Assembly (NCBI RefSeq): GCF_900182615.1
Contig: NZ_FXTE01000001.1
Span: 248,001 to 312,000, forward strand
Direction: 5' to 3'
Length of the DNA: 64,000 nt
Source: Ruegeria faecimaris
Lineage (GTDB): Bacteria > Pseudomonadota > Alphaproteobacteria > Rhodobacterales > Rhodobacteraceae
In this document: one piece after another, positions 8,733 to 17,620 of the stretch
How the letters are laid out: each line of letters starts with the position of its first letter
How positions within the stretch are numbered: position 1 is the first letter of the stretch
The notes under the pieces: model-generated
What the model saw: only the letters and a program-made list of their open reading frames with translations
The model's database searches: none
Told to the model about the DNA's origin: nothing
Position numbers and translations under genes: made by a program

Positions 8733-9956
8733 GTGGATTATACTGCTCAGCTTGATTCAGCGATCGCAAGGCTGCATGACGAAGGACGGTACCGGACCTT
8801 CATTGATATCGAACGTCGCAATGGTCATTTCCCGCATGCGGTGCGCACGCGCCTCGATGGATCGCAGCAAGATATCACCGTCTGGTGCGGCAACGACTAT
8901 CTTGGCATGGGGCAACACCCTGTGGTGCTGGAGGCGATGCACGAGGCCGTGGATGCCGCAGGCGCCGGATCAGGTGGAACCCGCAACATTTCGGGCACCA
9001 CGGTTTACCACAAACGGCTTGAGGCCGAGCTGGCCGATCTGCACGGCAAAGAAGCTGCGTTGCTGTTCACCAGCGCCTATATCGCAAATGACGCGACACT
9101 CAGCACTTTGCCGAAACTGTTTCCTGGTCTGATCATTTATTCTGACGCATTGAACCATGCTTCGATGATCGAAGGGGTGCGCCGCAACGGCGGGTCCAAG
9201 CGCATCTTCCGCCACAATGACGTCGCCCATCTGCGCGAACTGCTTGAAGCGGATGATCCCGCAACGCCCAAACTGATCGCTTTTGAGTCGGTGTATTCGA
9301 TGGACGGCGATTTTGGCCCGATTGAAGAGATATGTGATCTGGCCGATGAATTTGGTGCGCTGACCTATATTGATGAGGTCCACGCCGTTGGCATGTACGG
9401 ACCGCGCGGCGGTGGCGTGACCGAGCGTGATCGTCTTGCCCATCGGATCGACATCATCAACGGCACATTGGCCAAAGCCTATGGCGTCATGGGGGGCTAT
9501 ATCGCGGCCAGCACTAAAATGTGTGACGCTGTGCGGTCTTATGCTCCGGGCTTCATCTTTACGACGTCCCTGCCACCTGCCGTTGCTGCGGGTGCCGCAG
9601 CTTCGGTTGCCTACCTCAAAACTGCGTCCGAATTGCGAGAGCAGCATCAGACGCAAGCAAAGATCCTCAAGCTTCGGCTCAAGGGGATGGGCCTGCCACT
9701 GATTGATCACGGCAGCCACATTGTGCCCGTGATTGTCGGCAACCCCGTGCACACGAAGAAACTCAGCGATATGCTGCTGGATGACTATGGAATCTACGTC
9801 CAGCCCATCAATTTCCCCACTGTTCCGCGTGGAACAGAACGCCTGCGTTTCACACCGTCCCCGGTTCATGGACCTGACGAAATGAACCGTTTGATCCAGG
9901 CGATGGACGAACTTTGGTCACATTGTGCGCTAAATCGCGCCGAACTTGCCGGTTAA
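8733..9956 (+). CDS. hemA: 5-aminolevulinate synthase
   Basis: This PLP enzyme condenses glycine and succinyl-CoA to 5-aminolevulinate, the first step of tetrapyrrole synthesis by the C4 (Shemin) route of alphaproteobacteria. The GTG at 8733, preceded by AAGGAG with 6-bp spacing, gives a 407-aa protein starting [23 protein letters not shown], the normal N-terminus. The frame is open further upstream to 8625, but those codons show no conserved sequence. Motifs include the glycine-rich [13 protein letters not shown] (residues 77-89), [13 protein letters not shown], and the Schiff-base lysine K248 in NGTLAKAYG, the same number as in Rhodobacter capsulatus HemA. The upstream FNR box suggests oxygen control. 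Confidence 0.97.
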   Translation: MDYTAQLDSAIARLHDEGRYRTFIDIERRNGHFPHAVRTRLDGSQQDITVWCGNDYLGMGQHPVVLEAMHEAVDAAGAGSGGTRNISGTTVYHKRLEAELADLHGKEAALLFTSAYIANDATLSTLPKLFPGLIIYSDALNHASMIEGVRRNGGSKRIFRHNDVAHLRELLEADDPATPKLIAFESVYSMDGDFGPIEEICDLADEFGALTYIDEVHAVGMYGPRGGGVTERDRLAHRIDIINGTLAKAYGVMGGYIAASTKMCDAVRSYAPGFIFTTSLPPAVAAGAAASVAYLKTASELREQHQTQAKILKLRLKGMGLPLIDHGSHIVPVIVGNPVHTKKLSDMLLDDYGIYVQPINFPTVPRGTERLRFTPSPVHGPDEMNRLIQAMDELWSHCALNRAELAG

Positions 9957-10019
9957 CCTAACGCTAAAGTGTGCAATTCGTATGCCGCGTGCTAAAATTA
10001 CGCTAACAAAACTACGGCG

Positions 10020-10042
10020 CGAATCATTCTTTTAATGATTCG
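10020..10042. promoter_or_regulatory. Palindrome between hemA and rodZ with two GANTC sites
   Basis: The arms CGAATCATT and AATGATTCG (9 bp, perfect) flank CTTTT. No T-tract follows, so it is either a weak hemA terminator or a protein-binding dyad in the rodZ promoter region. Each arm contains a GANTC site, the target of the cell-cycle methyltransferase CcrM of alphaproteobacteria. Confidence 0.5.
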
Positions 10043-10084
10043 ACCACGGCGTGAAACACGCACAGGCAGAATGGGGCAGCAGGG

Positions 10085-11296
10085 ATGATTGGGCGCAGAT
10101 CACAGCGCGGATCCGAAGGCGACACTGACGTCAGGCCCAAGGGCTTTGACGACTACGAGGTGCGGCTGGGCGACATGATGCGTGGTGAACGCGCAACAAT
10201 GGGCAAATCCTTACTGGATGTGCAGCGCGAACTGCGGATCAAAGCCAACTACATTGCAGCCATAGAAGATGCCGACCCGGACGCCTTCGATACGCCCGGA
10301 TTTATCGCTGGGTATGTGCGCTCTTACGCCCGCTATCTGGGGATGAACCCTGACGAAACTTTCTTTGCGTTTTGTAAGGAAAGTGGGTTTGAGGTCGCGC
10401 ATGGCATGTCGGCCGAGGCGTCGGTGGTTCGAAAGACCTCGGGCAGCTTGCCGGCTCGCGGTCCGATGGGGCGCGATCCGTTTATCTCGCCAAACACTCC
10501 CTATATTCCCGGACGGGAATCGTTGGTCAGCCAGATAGAGCCGCGTGCCATCGGGTCGTCTCTGGTTCTGTTGGCTGTGATCGGCGGTATTGGATATGGC
10601 GGATGGTCCGTCCTGAACCGGATTCAGCAAGTGCAGGTAAGCCCGGTTGAACAGGCTCCGGTTGTCTTGTCTGATTTGGACCCGCTTGAGGCGGCGCGTG
10701 GCACCACCGAAGATCAAGTCGCGCTGATCGACACCCCCTCGGCTGAGGCTCTGGATAGGCTGTATCGCCCACAGGCCCTGGATTTGCCGGTGCTCGTTGC
10801 CCGTGATGCACCAATTTCTACACTGGACCCGCGTACCGTTGGCACCTTCCAGCCGCCTGAGCCGCCCAAGGTTGAGGTTGCCGAAGTCCATACGGTTCTT
10901 CGCCCGGCATTGCCGCAGGTGGTTGAACAGATTGATACGACCCTGAAAATCGTCGCCGTTGATCCGGCGTGGATGCGGGTCACCGCTGCGGATGGAAGTA
11001 TCATCTTCGAGGGTACGCTTGGAACCGTCGAACAGGGCAGTACATTCGAGGTACCGCTGACAGAAGAACCGCCTAACCTACGTGCAGGTGCCGCCGGATC
11101 TGTCTATTTCTCGATGAATGGTGACCATTTCGGCCCGGTCGGAGCACCAGGAACTGTCGCCAAAGGTGTCGTTCTGTCCAAGGATGCGGTTTCCGAACGC
11201 TATACGGTAGCTGATCTTGAGGCCGAGCAAAACGTCGCCCTCAAGCAACTGGTGGCGGAACTTCAGGCGCAAAGCTCTGCCGCACCGACAGAATGA
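10085..11296 (+). CDS. RodZ-like cytoskeletal/cell-shape protein (HTH_25 + DUF4115)
   Basis: This 403-aa membrane protein has the RodZ layout. An N-terminal helix-turn-helix domain (about residues 27-100, GDMMRGERATMGKSLLDVQREL...NYIAAIED) binds MreB in known RodZ proteins. A proline-rich linker, one transmembrane helix (about 156-176) and a periplasmic region follow, ending in a DUF4115 beta domain (about 280-350, PAWMRVTAADGSIIFEGTL). RodZ connects MreB filaments to wall synthesis. The gene precedes ispG, a pairing common in alphaproteobacteria. The candidate palindromic site lies 43 bp before the start. Confidence 0.85.
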   Translation: MIGRRSQRGSEGDTDVRPKGFDDYEVRLGDMMRGERATMGKSLLDVQRELRIKANYIAAIEDADPDAFDTPGFIAGYVRSYARYLGMNPDETFFAFCKESGFEVAHGMSAEASVVRKTSGSLPARGPMGRDPFISPNTPYIPGRESLVSQIEPRAIGSSLVLLAVIGGIGYGGWSVLNRIQQVQVSPVEQAPVVLSDLDPLEAARGTTEDQVALIDTPSAEALDRLYRPQALDLPVLVARDAPISTLDPRTVGTFQPPEPPKVEVAEVHTVLRPALPQVVEQIDTTLKIVAVDPAWMRVTAADGSIIFEGTLGTVEQGSTFEVPLTEEPPNLRAGAAGSVYFSMNGDHFGPVGAPGTVAKGVVLSKDAVSERYTVADLEAEQNVALKQLVAELQAQSSAAPTE

Positions 11297-11366
11297 TCTG
11301 ACCATTGCAGTGGCCAGTTAGGCTGACTATTTAAAGATCAACTCAGACAGTCTTGGACCCGTCCAC

Positions 11367-12488
11367 ATGTCCCTTAATCACGTGCGCCCATGGCGCAATA
11401 TCTACCGCCGCAAATCTCGTCAGATCATGGTTGGAAACGTCCCCGTCGGAGGTGACGCTCCGATTGCGGTGCAGACTATGACCAATACGCTGACGACGGA
11501 TGTTGCGGCGACTGTGGCTCAGGTACAGGCCGCCGCAGAGGCGGGTGCGGATATCGTGCGCGTTTCGGTCCCGGATGAGGCCTCGTCCAAGGCGCTGAAA
11601 GAGATCGTGCGCGAAAGTCCGGTACCTATCGTGGCGGATATCCACTTTCACTATCGCCGTGGGATCGAGGCCGCCGAGGCAGGCGCAGCATGCTTGCGGA
11701 TCAACCCTGGCAACATTGGCAATGAAAGTCGGGTGAAAGAGGTCATTCAGGCTGCGCGTGACCATAATTGCTCGATCCGGATCGGGGTGAATGCGGGAAG
11801 CTTGGAAAAGCATCTGCTCGAGAAATACGGCGAGCCTTGCCCCGAAGCGATGGTTGAAAGCGGGCTAGAGCATATCCGTATTCTTCAGGACAACGATTTC
11901 CACGAATTCAAGATCAGCGTGAAAGCCAGCGATGTCTTCCTGTCGGCAGCTGCCTATCAGGGCATCGCCGAGGCCACGGACGCCCCCATCCATCTGGGTA
12001 TTACCGAGGCCGGAGGACTGGTTTCGGGCACCATTAAATCGGCGATTGGTCTGGGCAATCTGCTGTGGATGGGCATTGGCGACACGATCCGCGTCAGCCT
12101 GTCCGCGGATCCTGTCGAAGAGGTCAAGGTAGGGTTCGAGATCCTGAAATCTCTGGGCCTGCGCCATCGCGGGGTTAATATCATCTCATGCCCCTCTTGT
12201 GCGCGGCAGGGGTTCGATGTGATCAAAACGGTCGAGGCGTTGGAACAGCGTCTTGAACATATCAAAACACCAATGAGCCTTTCGATCATCGGCTGTGTCG
12301 TGAACGGCCCGGGCGAAGCGCTGATGACCGATGTCGGCTTTACCGGCGGCGGTGCCGGATCGGGTATGGTGTATCTGGCGGGCAAGGCCAGCCACAAGAT
12401 GTCCAACGATCAGATGGTCGACCACATTGTTGAAGAGGTCGAGAAGAAGGCCGCTGAATTGGACGCTGCGCAAGAAGCCGCTGAGTAA
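11367..12488 (+). CDS. ispG: 4-hydroxy-3-methylbut-2-enyl diphosphate synthase (flavodoxin/ferredoxin)
   Basis: IspG (GcpE) is the 4Fe-4S enzyme of the penultimate step of the MEP isoprenoid pathway, converting MEcPP to HMBPP. The 373-aa protein has the N-terminal TIM barrel ([43 protein letters not shown]). The C-terminal cluster-binding cysteines lie in [10 protein letters not shown] and [10 protein letters not shown], with the conserved glutamate in the latter. Length is standard for the proteobacterial two-domain form. It lies 70 bp downstream of the rodZ-like gene and is followed by a hairpin. Confidence 0.97.
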   Translation: MSLNHVRPWRNIYRRKSRQIMVGNVPVGGDAPIAVQTMTNTLTTDVAATVAQVQAAAEAGADIVRVSVPDEASSKALKEIVRESPVPIVADIHFHYRRGIEAAEAGAACLRINPGNIGNESRVKEVIQAARDHNCSIRIGVNAGSLEKHLLEKYGEPCPEAMVESGLEHIRILQDNDFHEFKISVKASDVFLSAAAYQGIAEATDAPIHLGITEAGGLVSGTIKSAIGLGNLLWMGIGDTIRVSLSADPVEEVKVGFEILKSLGLRHRGVNIISCPSCARQGFDVIKTVEALEQRLEHIKTPMSLSIIGCVVNGPGEALMTDVGFTGGGAGSGMVYLAGKASHKMSNDQMVDHIVEEVEKKAAELDAAQEAAE

Positions 12489-12529
12489 TTTTCCAGCTTG
12501 ATTGGCCGTTGAATGACCAGATCGGCGGG

Positions 12530-12559
12530 CATGCAGGGTCAATTCATAGGGCCTGCATG
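12530..12559 (+). terminator. Hairpin downstream of ispG
   Basis: CATGCAGG and CCTGCATG form an 8-bp stem with a 14-nt loop, 41 bp after the ispG stop. No strong T-tract follows, so termination is likely but unproven. The rest of the gap up to 12793 holds another small stem (GGAATGA/TCATTCC near 12641-12659) and no gene that I can support. Confidence 0.5.
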
Positions 12560-12793
12560 TTATTGGCCGCGTGTATCTGGTGGACCCCAATCCCAGACAC
12601 CTCATTGAAAACGCGACGATGTTGGTCCACATTATTGTGAGGAATGAGATTTTCATTCCCGCTTAGATTTGTTGTTTTTGTTTCATGGGTTTCTTAGTCG
12701 TATGCCAGTAAGCGATCGTTTGAAGATTAGATTGTCTCCTGCCTCTTCGGCCCTCGGTCTTTGCGGTCCGGACTCTAACAGGGGGCTTATGCA

Positions 12794-14215
12794 ATGCGCC
12801 GTAACTTGAAAGCCTTCGGCCTGGGTGCAGTGATCGCCGGGTGTTCGGGTTTCATGGTGGCAGATAGCGTAGTGGCCGATCAGCCCGCATTTCCCGGTGC
12901 GGTGGGATATGGGCAGAACGCTACGGGTTGGCGTGGCGGCGAAGTGTTTCATATCACAACCCTGGACGATACCGGCCCGGGCAGCCTGCGTGAGTGCGTC
13001 GAAAATGACGGCTCCGGACGGGTTTGCGTTTTCGATATTTCAGGGACGATAACTGTAGACACCCAGATGAAAGTGGCTTCGAACACCTATATCTCCGGAC
13101 AGACCGCGCCGGGACAGGGGGTGCAGATCAAACTTGGCAAGGTTCTGGATTCACCCCTGATGATTTTTGAGGCGCAGGACGTTTTGCTGCGGAACCTCAA
13201 GTTTCGGCCCGGACCCAGTTACAAGCCCTCGTCGAACGTGGACGGGCTTTCCATAGAGAGCAGTTCGAATATCTACGTTGACCGTGTCTCGATCCAATTT
13301 GCCACGGATGAGAATCTGGGCGTTGGAACGGAAAACCTGCCAAGCGAAGATATCACGATTGCCCGCAGCATCTCAGCCCTGGCTCTGGATAAGTCCACCC
13401 ATACAAAGGGAAAGCATTCAAAAGGAGCTCTGCTGTGTTCCGATGATGGAACGGCAAGGCAATGTGGGCGGGTCACCCTGTATCAAAACCTGTTTGCCCA
13501 TAACCGCGACAGAAATCCAGACATCCAGTCGTCACCATCTGGGCAAGTCGACATTATTAACAACGTGTTCTACGACGCGACCTCGCAATTCGGTGAGTTC
13601 TGGAACCATTACGGCGACACATGGATCGCCTATGTGGGAAACGTGGTCCTGCCGGGCCCCAGTACACGGAACAGGCCGCCCCCCGCCGCATTTGAGGTGT
13701 TCCCTTATGGCGCGGACAAAGGGTTCAGCATCTCGGTTTTCGAACAAGATAACCTGCATCTGGACAGCCGTATTGAGCTGCTATGCGACAGATCAGTGAA
13801 GGGCAAGATTGCGGATGATGCGGCGGTCGAATTCCTTGTGGCTGAACCTCACCAGCCGCTGTCGGTTGAACCTGCCGAGGTGAGCACGACATACGAAACC
13901 GTTCTTGGAACCGTGGGGGCCCGGCACGGGGATGACCAAGCTTTGGACAGTCTGGATGCGATGGTGATCGAAAACGTCCGCGGCTGTGATGGACATCGGA
14001 TAAACGATCCGGGCGAGGTGGGCGGTTGGCCGGATTTGCCCATTGTTCACGCGGCAGTTGATACTGACCGGGACGGAATGTCTGATACTTGGGAAACAGG
14101 GCGGACTGGCCTGGACCCGAATGATCCCTCTGATGTCTGGGCGGACCGGGACGGCGATGGCTGGTCTAATCTAGAGGAATATCTAAGCCACCTTGCTGGC
14201 GACCCGATGCCCTGA
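12794..14215 (+). CDS. Pectate lyase-like polysaccharide lyase with C-terminal calcium-binding repeats
   Basis: This 473-aa exported protein starts MRRNLKAFGLGAVIAGC. The hydrophobic leader contains IAGC at residues 14-17, a possible lipobox that would lipidate C17; a plain signal peptide is the alternative. From about residue 30 the sequence has the right-handed beta-helix pattern of PL1 pectate lyases (GGEVFHITTLDDTGPGSLRE, FDISGTITV, LRNLKFRPG, IYVDRVSIQFATDENL, AHNRDRNPD). The C-terminus has two DxDxDG-type loops (DTDRDGMSD from 423, DRDGDGWSNLEEYL from 451), as in thrombospondin type 3 or dockerin-like calcium repeats. The natural polysaccharide is unknown. No other carbohydrate gene is nearby. 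Confidence 0.85.
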   Translation: MRRNLKAFGLGAVIAGCSGFMVADSVVADQPAFPGAVGYGQNATGWRGGEVFHITTLDDTGPGSLRECVENDGSGRVCVFDISGTITVDTQMKVASNTYISGQTAPGQGVQIKLGKVLDSPLMIFEAQDVLLRNLKFRPGPSYKPSSNVDGLSIESSSNIYVDRVSIQFATDENLGVGTENLPSEDITIARSISALALDKSTHTKGKHSKGALLCSDDGTARQCGRVTLYQNLFAHNRDRNPDIQSSPSGQVDIINNVFYDATSQFGEFWNHYGDTWIAYVGNVVLPGPSTRNRPPPAAFEVFPYGADKGFSISVFEQDNLHLDSRIELLCDRSVKGKIADDAAVEFLVAEPHQPLSVEPAEVSTTYETVLGTVGARHGDDQALDSLDAMVIENVRGCDGHRINDPGEVGGWPDLPIVHAAVDTDRDGMSDTWETGRTGLDPNDPSDVWADRDGDGWSNLEEYLSHLAGDPMP

Positions 14216-14220
14216 CGGAA

Positions 14221-14248
14221 AGGCCGGCTCCTGTTGTGGAACCGGCCT
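14221..14248. terminator. Bidirectional terminator hairpin between lyase and dsbA-like gene
   Basis: AGGCCGGCTCC (14221-14231) and GGAACCGGCCT (14238-14248) form an 11-bp stem with one G-T pair and a 6-nt loop. It fills the 39-bp gap between two convergent genes. T-tracts are weak on both sides. Confidence 0.7.
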
Positions 14249-14254
14249 GCCAAA

Positions 14255-15013
14255 TCAGCCTTGCTCGGCGCGAACGGCGTTCGCAATTTGCTGCATCTGA
14301 TCTGCTTTCAGGTACCCGCGCAGCATTTCGCTGCCCAGCACAAACGAAGGCGTGCCCGAAATCTGCATCCGCTGCGCCAATTCACGGGTCTTTTGGATTT
14401 CCTCGGTGACCTGTTCGCTGTCCATTGCCGCCAGAATCGCGTCACTGTCCAAGCCCAGCCCGTCCGAGATACGGCGCAAAGTAACCGGCGATGGTTCCCC
14501 GGTGAATTCGAGCAGGGCATCGTGAACCTGCTTATAGGCATCGTCCCCGGCAACATGTTTGGCGGCAACGGCAAAGCGGGATGAGATCATCGACGCGTCT
14601 CCGAGGATCGGAAACTCTTTGATCACAAGCCGAATATTGCCATCCTCGGCCAGCAGGCTGGCCACTTCGGGAACCGCACGGCGGCAATATCCGCAGCGAT
14701 AGTCCATAAACTCAACCAACGTGATATCCCCGTCCGGATTGCCGCCCACCCAGCTGTACCCGTCGTTGAAAAGCTCATCAGCATTGCTGGCGACAAGCTC
14801 TTTATCCGCCTGCGCTTCTTCAACGGCGTTGCGTTGTTCCAGAATATTGATCGCTTCGATGATGACTTCGGGGTTTTCCAGAAGGTATTCGCGTACCTGC
14901 TCTCCGAATTGTTGTTTTTCGGCGTCGGTCAGCTGGCTCAGGTCCAAGGCCTGCGCCGATCCTGCGATCAGGGAAAGCCCCAGAAGGGCTGGTGCAGCGT
15001 GTCTGAGGATCAT
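14255..15013 (-). CDS. DsbA-family periplasmic thiol-disulfide oxidoreductase
   Basis: This 252-aa protein has an N-terminal signal peptide (about residues 1-22, ending ...GSAQA). A helical N-terminal extension with TDAEKQQFGEQVREYLLENPEVI follows, as in Com1/ScsC-like DsbA proteins. Then comes a thioredoxin domain with the active-site pair C107-GY-C110 (FMDYRCGYCRRAVPE) and the cis-proline loop ISGTPSFVLG. It should oxidise or isomerise disulfides in the periplasm. Its start overlaps the stop of the upstream M48 protease gene (ATGA at 15010-15013), so the two are translationally coupled. Confidence 0.92.
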   Translation of the reverse strand: MILRHAAPALLGLSLIAGSAQALDLSQLTDAEKQQFGEQVREYLLENPEVIIEAINILEQRNAVEEAQADKELVASNADELFNDGYSWVGGNPDGDITLVEFMDYRCGYCRRAVPEVASLLAEDGNIRLVIKEFPILGDASMISSRFAVAAKHVAGDDAYKQVHDALLEFTGEPSPVTLRRISDGLGLDSDAILAAMDSEQVTEEIQKTRELAQRMQISGTPSFVLGSEMLRGYLKADQMQQIANAVRAEQG

Positions 15014-16368
15014 TTCCGTTTCCTTTTCGAATTACTCTTGTTTGCTTGTTCAAACGCAATCAACACATCTTGGGCCCGTTGCCAACCCGGTGATCCGACC
15101 GGCAACTGCGCAACCGCGCGTTTCGCGTGAATACCGGCGTCATCCAAACGGCCCTGCAGGGCATATCTTTCGGCTGTAACCGCCGATGCCATGCCAGTAT
15201 TGCCTGTTTTGGCATAAGCTGCACCCAGGTCTTGCATCAATCTTGCGTTACGAAAATCTCTGGCCCGCGCTTTTTCAAGAATGGCCAAGGCTTCCACTGT
15301 CTTACCTTGAACCAACAGGGACCGCCCGTATCCGGCCAGGATAAGTGGGTTATTCGGCGCCAATTCAACGGCTTTGCCATATGCTGCTACCGCATCGGCC
15401 ACTTGACGGTTTTCAAGCATGATCTGGCCTTTGAGGTCATAGTAATAGGGGTCATTGGGCCGGATTGCCAATGCACCATCAATCGCAGCGCGCGCTTTGG
15501 TCAGATCACGGTTTTGATGGTGGGCTGCTGCCTTGCGCATCAGTCGTATGTCCTGGGCGGTTTCTTCTTTGGCGCGCCGCATCGTCCATGTGGGCGAGCG
15601 GATGAAGGCCGATAGTTTACCTTTCGCCCTTGCGAACCAGTAATCGGCATTCTGGCTGGGTTTGGCTTTATCGCCGAACTCTTCCAGAAACGCCTCGGCG
15701 GCACGCAACCTCTCGCGGCTGGTGGGGTGTGATCGCATGTATGGGTCCTGGTTGACCGTGTTTAACAGCTCTTGCCCCGCGAATTTACGGTGCAGAGACA
15801 CCATGCCACTGGGCGAGATACCGGCCCAACGTAAATAGCTTGCTGCGCTGCGATCCGCCGAGGACTCTTCAGCGCGGGTGTGGCCAAGAAAGCTGCGCAG
15901 AGCTGCCGAATTAGTACCGGCCGCAATTCCGAATGCAGCCTCGCCGCCGCCAGCAGCTGCAGCAATCAGAGCCAAAGCCGTCCCAAGCCCGGCTTTTTGC
16001 CGTGCTGCATTCAGGTTTTCGTAACGGCGCGATAGATGCCCGTTGGCGATATGGGCCGCCTCATGTGCGATAACCGCCTGCAACATCTCGGGGCTTTCGA
16101 CTGAAAGGATTAACCCATAGTTCAGATAGATCGCATTGTAATCCAGAACGAAGGCGTTGAACGTGCTGTCATTGACCACCAGTATCTGGACCCGGTTGGT
16201 ATTTAGACCGGCGGCGCGCAGAACGGGAAAGGCCAGCTCTCGCAGACCGTGTTCAACATCTGGATCACGGATCAGGCTTTGGGCCTGAACAGCGCCTACG
16301 AGCCAAGTCACTGCAAACAGCAACAGGGCCGGGATTGACGCCAGCCTGGATACGCGTTCAAAAGCCAT
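15010..16368 (-). CDS. M48 family metalloprotease with TPR repeats (BepA-like)
   Basis: This 452-aa exported protein starts at 16368 (MAFERVSRLASIPALLLF...AQA, a clear signal peptide of about 30 residues). The frame stays open upstream to 16710, but that stretch is antisense to the aminotransferase gene and is not conserved-looking. The M48 zinc motif HEAAH is at residues 102-106, with the third ligand expected in RAEESSADR. The C-terminal third contains TPR-like repeats (NDPYYYDLKGQIMLENRQVADAVAAYGKAVELAPNNP is characteristic). BepA-type proteins perform quality control of outer-membrane assembly. It is co-transcribed with the DsbA-like gene and divergent from the aminotransferase gene, whose start is 22 bp away. 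Confidence 0.9.
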   Translation of the reverse strand: MAFERVSRLASIPALLLFAVTWLVGAVQAQSLIRDPDVEHGLRELAFPVLRAAGLNTNRVQILVVNDSTFNAFVLDYNAIYLNYGLILSVESPEMLQAVIAHEAAHIANGHLSRRYENLNAARQKAGLGTALALIAAAAGGGEAAFGIAAGTNSAALRSFLGHTRAEESSADRSAASYLRWAGISPSGMVSLHRKFAGQELLNTVNQDPYMRSHPTSRERLRAAEAFLEEFGDKAKPSQNADYWFARAKGKLSAFIRSPTWTMRRAKEETAQDIRLMRKAAAHHQNRDLTKARAAIDGALAIRPNDPYYYDLKGQIMLENRQVADAVAAYGKAVELAPNNPLILAGYGRSLLVQGKTVEALAILEKARARDFRNARLMQDLGAAYAKTGNTGMASAVTAERYALQGRLDDAGIHAKRAVAQLPVGSPGWQRAQDVLIAFEQANKSNSKRKRK

Positions 16369-16390
16369 GATTGCAACATGGGAGATGGCC

Positions 16391-17554
16391 ATGCGAAACT
16401 CAACCCGGTCCGGGGTCGATCCGTTCATCGTGATGGACGTGATGGAGGCTGCCCGCAAAGCCGAAGAAGCTGGCCGCCACATCATCCACATGGAGGTCGG
16501 CCAGCCTGGAACCGGCGCACCCAAAGGGGCGACCGAGGCATTGGCTAAGGCAATGGAGCAAGGCCCGCTGGGATATACCGTTGCATTGGGTCTGCCAGCA
16601 CTGCGCCGCCGGATCGCGCAGATGTATGGCGAGTGGTATAATGTCGATCTCAATCCCGAACGGGTGGTGATAACCCCCGGTTCGTCAGGCGGATTTCTGT
16701 TGGCGTTCACCGCGCTGTTCGACAGCGGGGATCGCGTGGGTATTGGGGCCCCCGGCTATCCGTCATATCGTCAGATATTGCGGGCCCTGGGGCTGGTCGC
16801 GGTTGATCTGCCCACCGCTCCGGAACACCGCTTGCAGCCGGTGCCAGCCGATTTCGCCGGGCTAAATTTGCAGGGGCTGATGGTGGCCTCGCCCGCCAAC
16901 CCGACAGGAACCATGCTGAACCATGCCGCGATGGGTGCGCTGATCGACGCCGCACACAGCCAGGGCGCGTCTTTCATCAGTGACGAGATTTATCATGGTC
17001 TGGAATACGAAGCCAAAGCCGTCACCGCGCTGGAGCTGACAGATGAGTGCTATGTGATCAACTCATTCTCCAAGTATTTCTCTATGACAGGTTGGCGCGT
17101 TGGCTGGATGGTCGTGCCTGAGGATCAGGTGCGCGTCGTCGAGCGAATTGCGCAGAACATGTTTATCTGCGCGCCCCATGCCAGCCAGGTGGCGGCGTTG
17201 GCTGCGATGGATTGTGATGAAGAATTGCAGGCCAATCTTAATGTCTATCGGCGGAACCGGGCGCTGATGCTGGACGGTCTGCCCAAAGCCGGTTTCACCA
17301 ATATCGCGCCACCTGATGGGGCATTCTATGTCTACGCCGATGTGTCTGACCTGACCGACGACAGCCGTGCCTTTGCGGCTGAGATTTTGGATAAGGTCGG
17401 CGTGGCGGTCACTCCGGGGCTGGATTTCGATCCTCAGCGCGGGCACGGCACCATCCGTTTTTCCTATGCACGTTCGACTGGGGATATCGAAGAGGGGCTG
17501 CGGCGGCTTCAGCGTTTCATGGCTGATCGGGGCTTGATTTCTGCCCAAGCCTAA
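16391..17554 (+). CDS. Pyridoxal phosphate-dependent aminotransferase, class I/II
   Basis: This 387-aa fold-type I aminotransferase starts MRNSTRSGVDPFIVMDVM at 16391, preceded by GGAG with 6-bp spacing; an ATG at 16367 is possible but lacks a good ribosome-binding site. Motifs include EVGQPGTGAP, ITPGSSGGFLLAF, SPANPTGT, SDEIYHGLEY (PLP pyridine and phenol contacts), SFSKYFSMTGWRVGW with the Schiff-base lysine, and a C-terminal RFSYA arginine that binds the substrate carboxylate. It resembles aspartate/aromatic aminotransferase-like enzymes; the amino acid used cannot be told. Confidence 0.92.
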   Translation: MRNSTRSGVDPFIVMDVMEAARKAEEAGRHIIHMEVGQPGTGAPKGATEALAKAMEQGPLGYTVALGLPALRRRIAQMYGEWYNVDLNPERVVITPGSSGGFLLAFTALFDSGDRVGIGAPGYPSYRQILRALGLVAVDLPTAPEHRLQPVPADFAGLNLQGLMVASPANPTGTMLNHAAMGALIDAAHSQGASFISDEIYHGLEYEAKAVTALELTDECYVINSFSKYFSMTGWRVGWMVVPEDQVRVVERIAQNMFICAPHASQVAALAAMDCDEELQANLNVYRRNRALMLDGLPKAGFTNIAPPDGAFYVYADVSDLTDDSRAFAAEILDKVGVAVTPGLDFDPQRGHGTIRFSYARSTGDIEEGLRRLQRFMADRGLISAQA

Positions 17555-17620
17555 AGCGTTCACATCCAAGTGCGGGTCGGGTAGGCTGCGCTTCAATCGA
17601 TCTCGGGAAAACTTGAGGCC

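Noticed and set aside
8521-9132. 203-codon frame overlapping the hemA promoter and start
   Set aside because: It is in a different phase from hemA, is Cys/Arg-rich, and would place coding sequence over the FNR box.
8970-9869. 299-codon open frame antisense to hemA
   Set aside because: It mirrors the conserved hemA frame and its translation has no recognisable motif.
16369-16710. N-terminal extension of the M48-TPR protease
   Set aside because: The signal peptide starts cleanly at 16368; the upstream codons overlap the aminotransferase gene and look like antisense translation.
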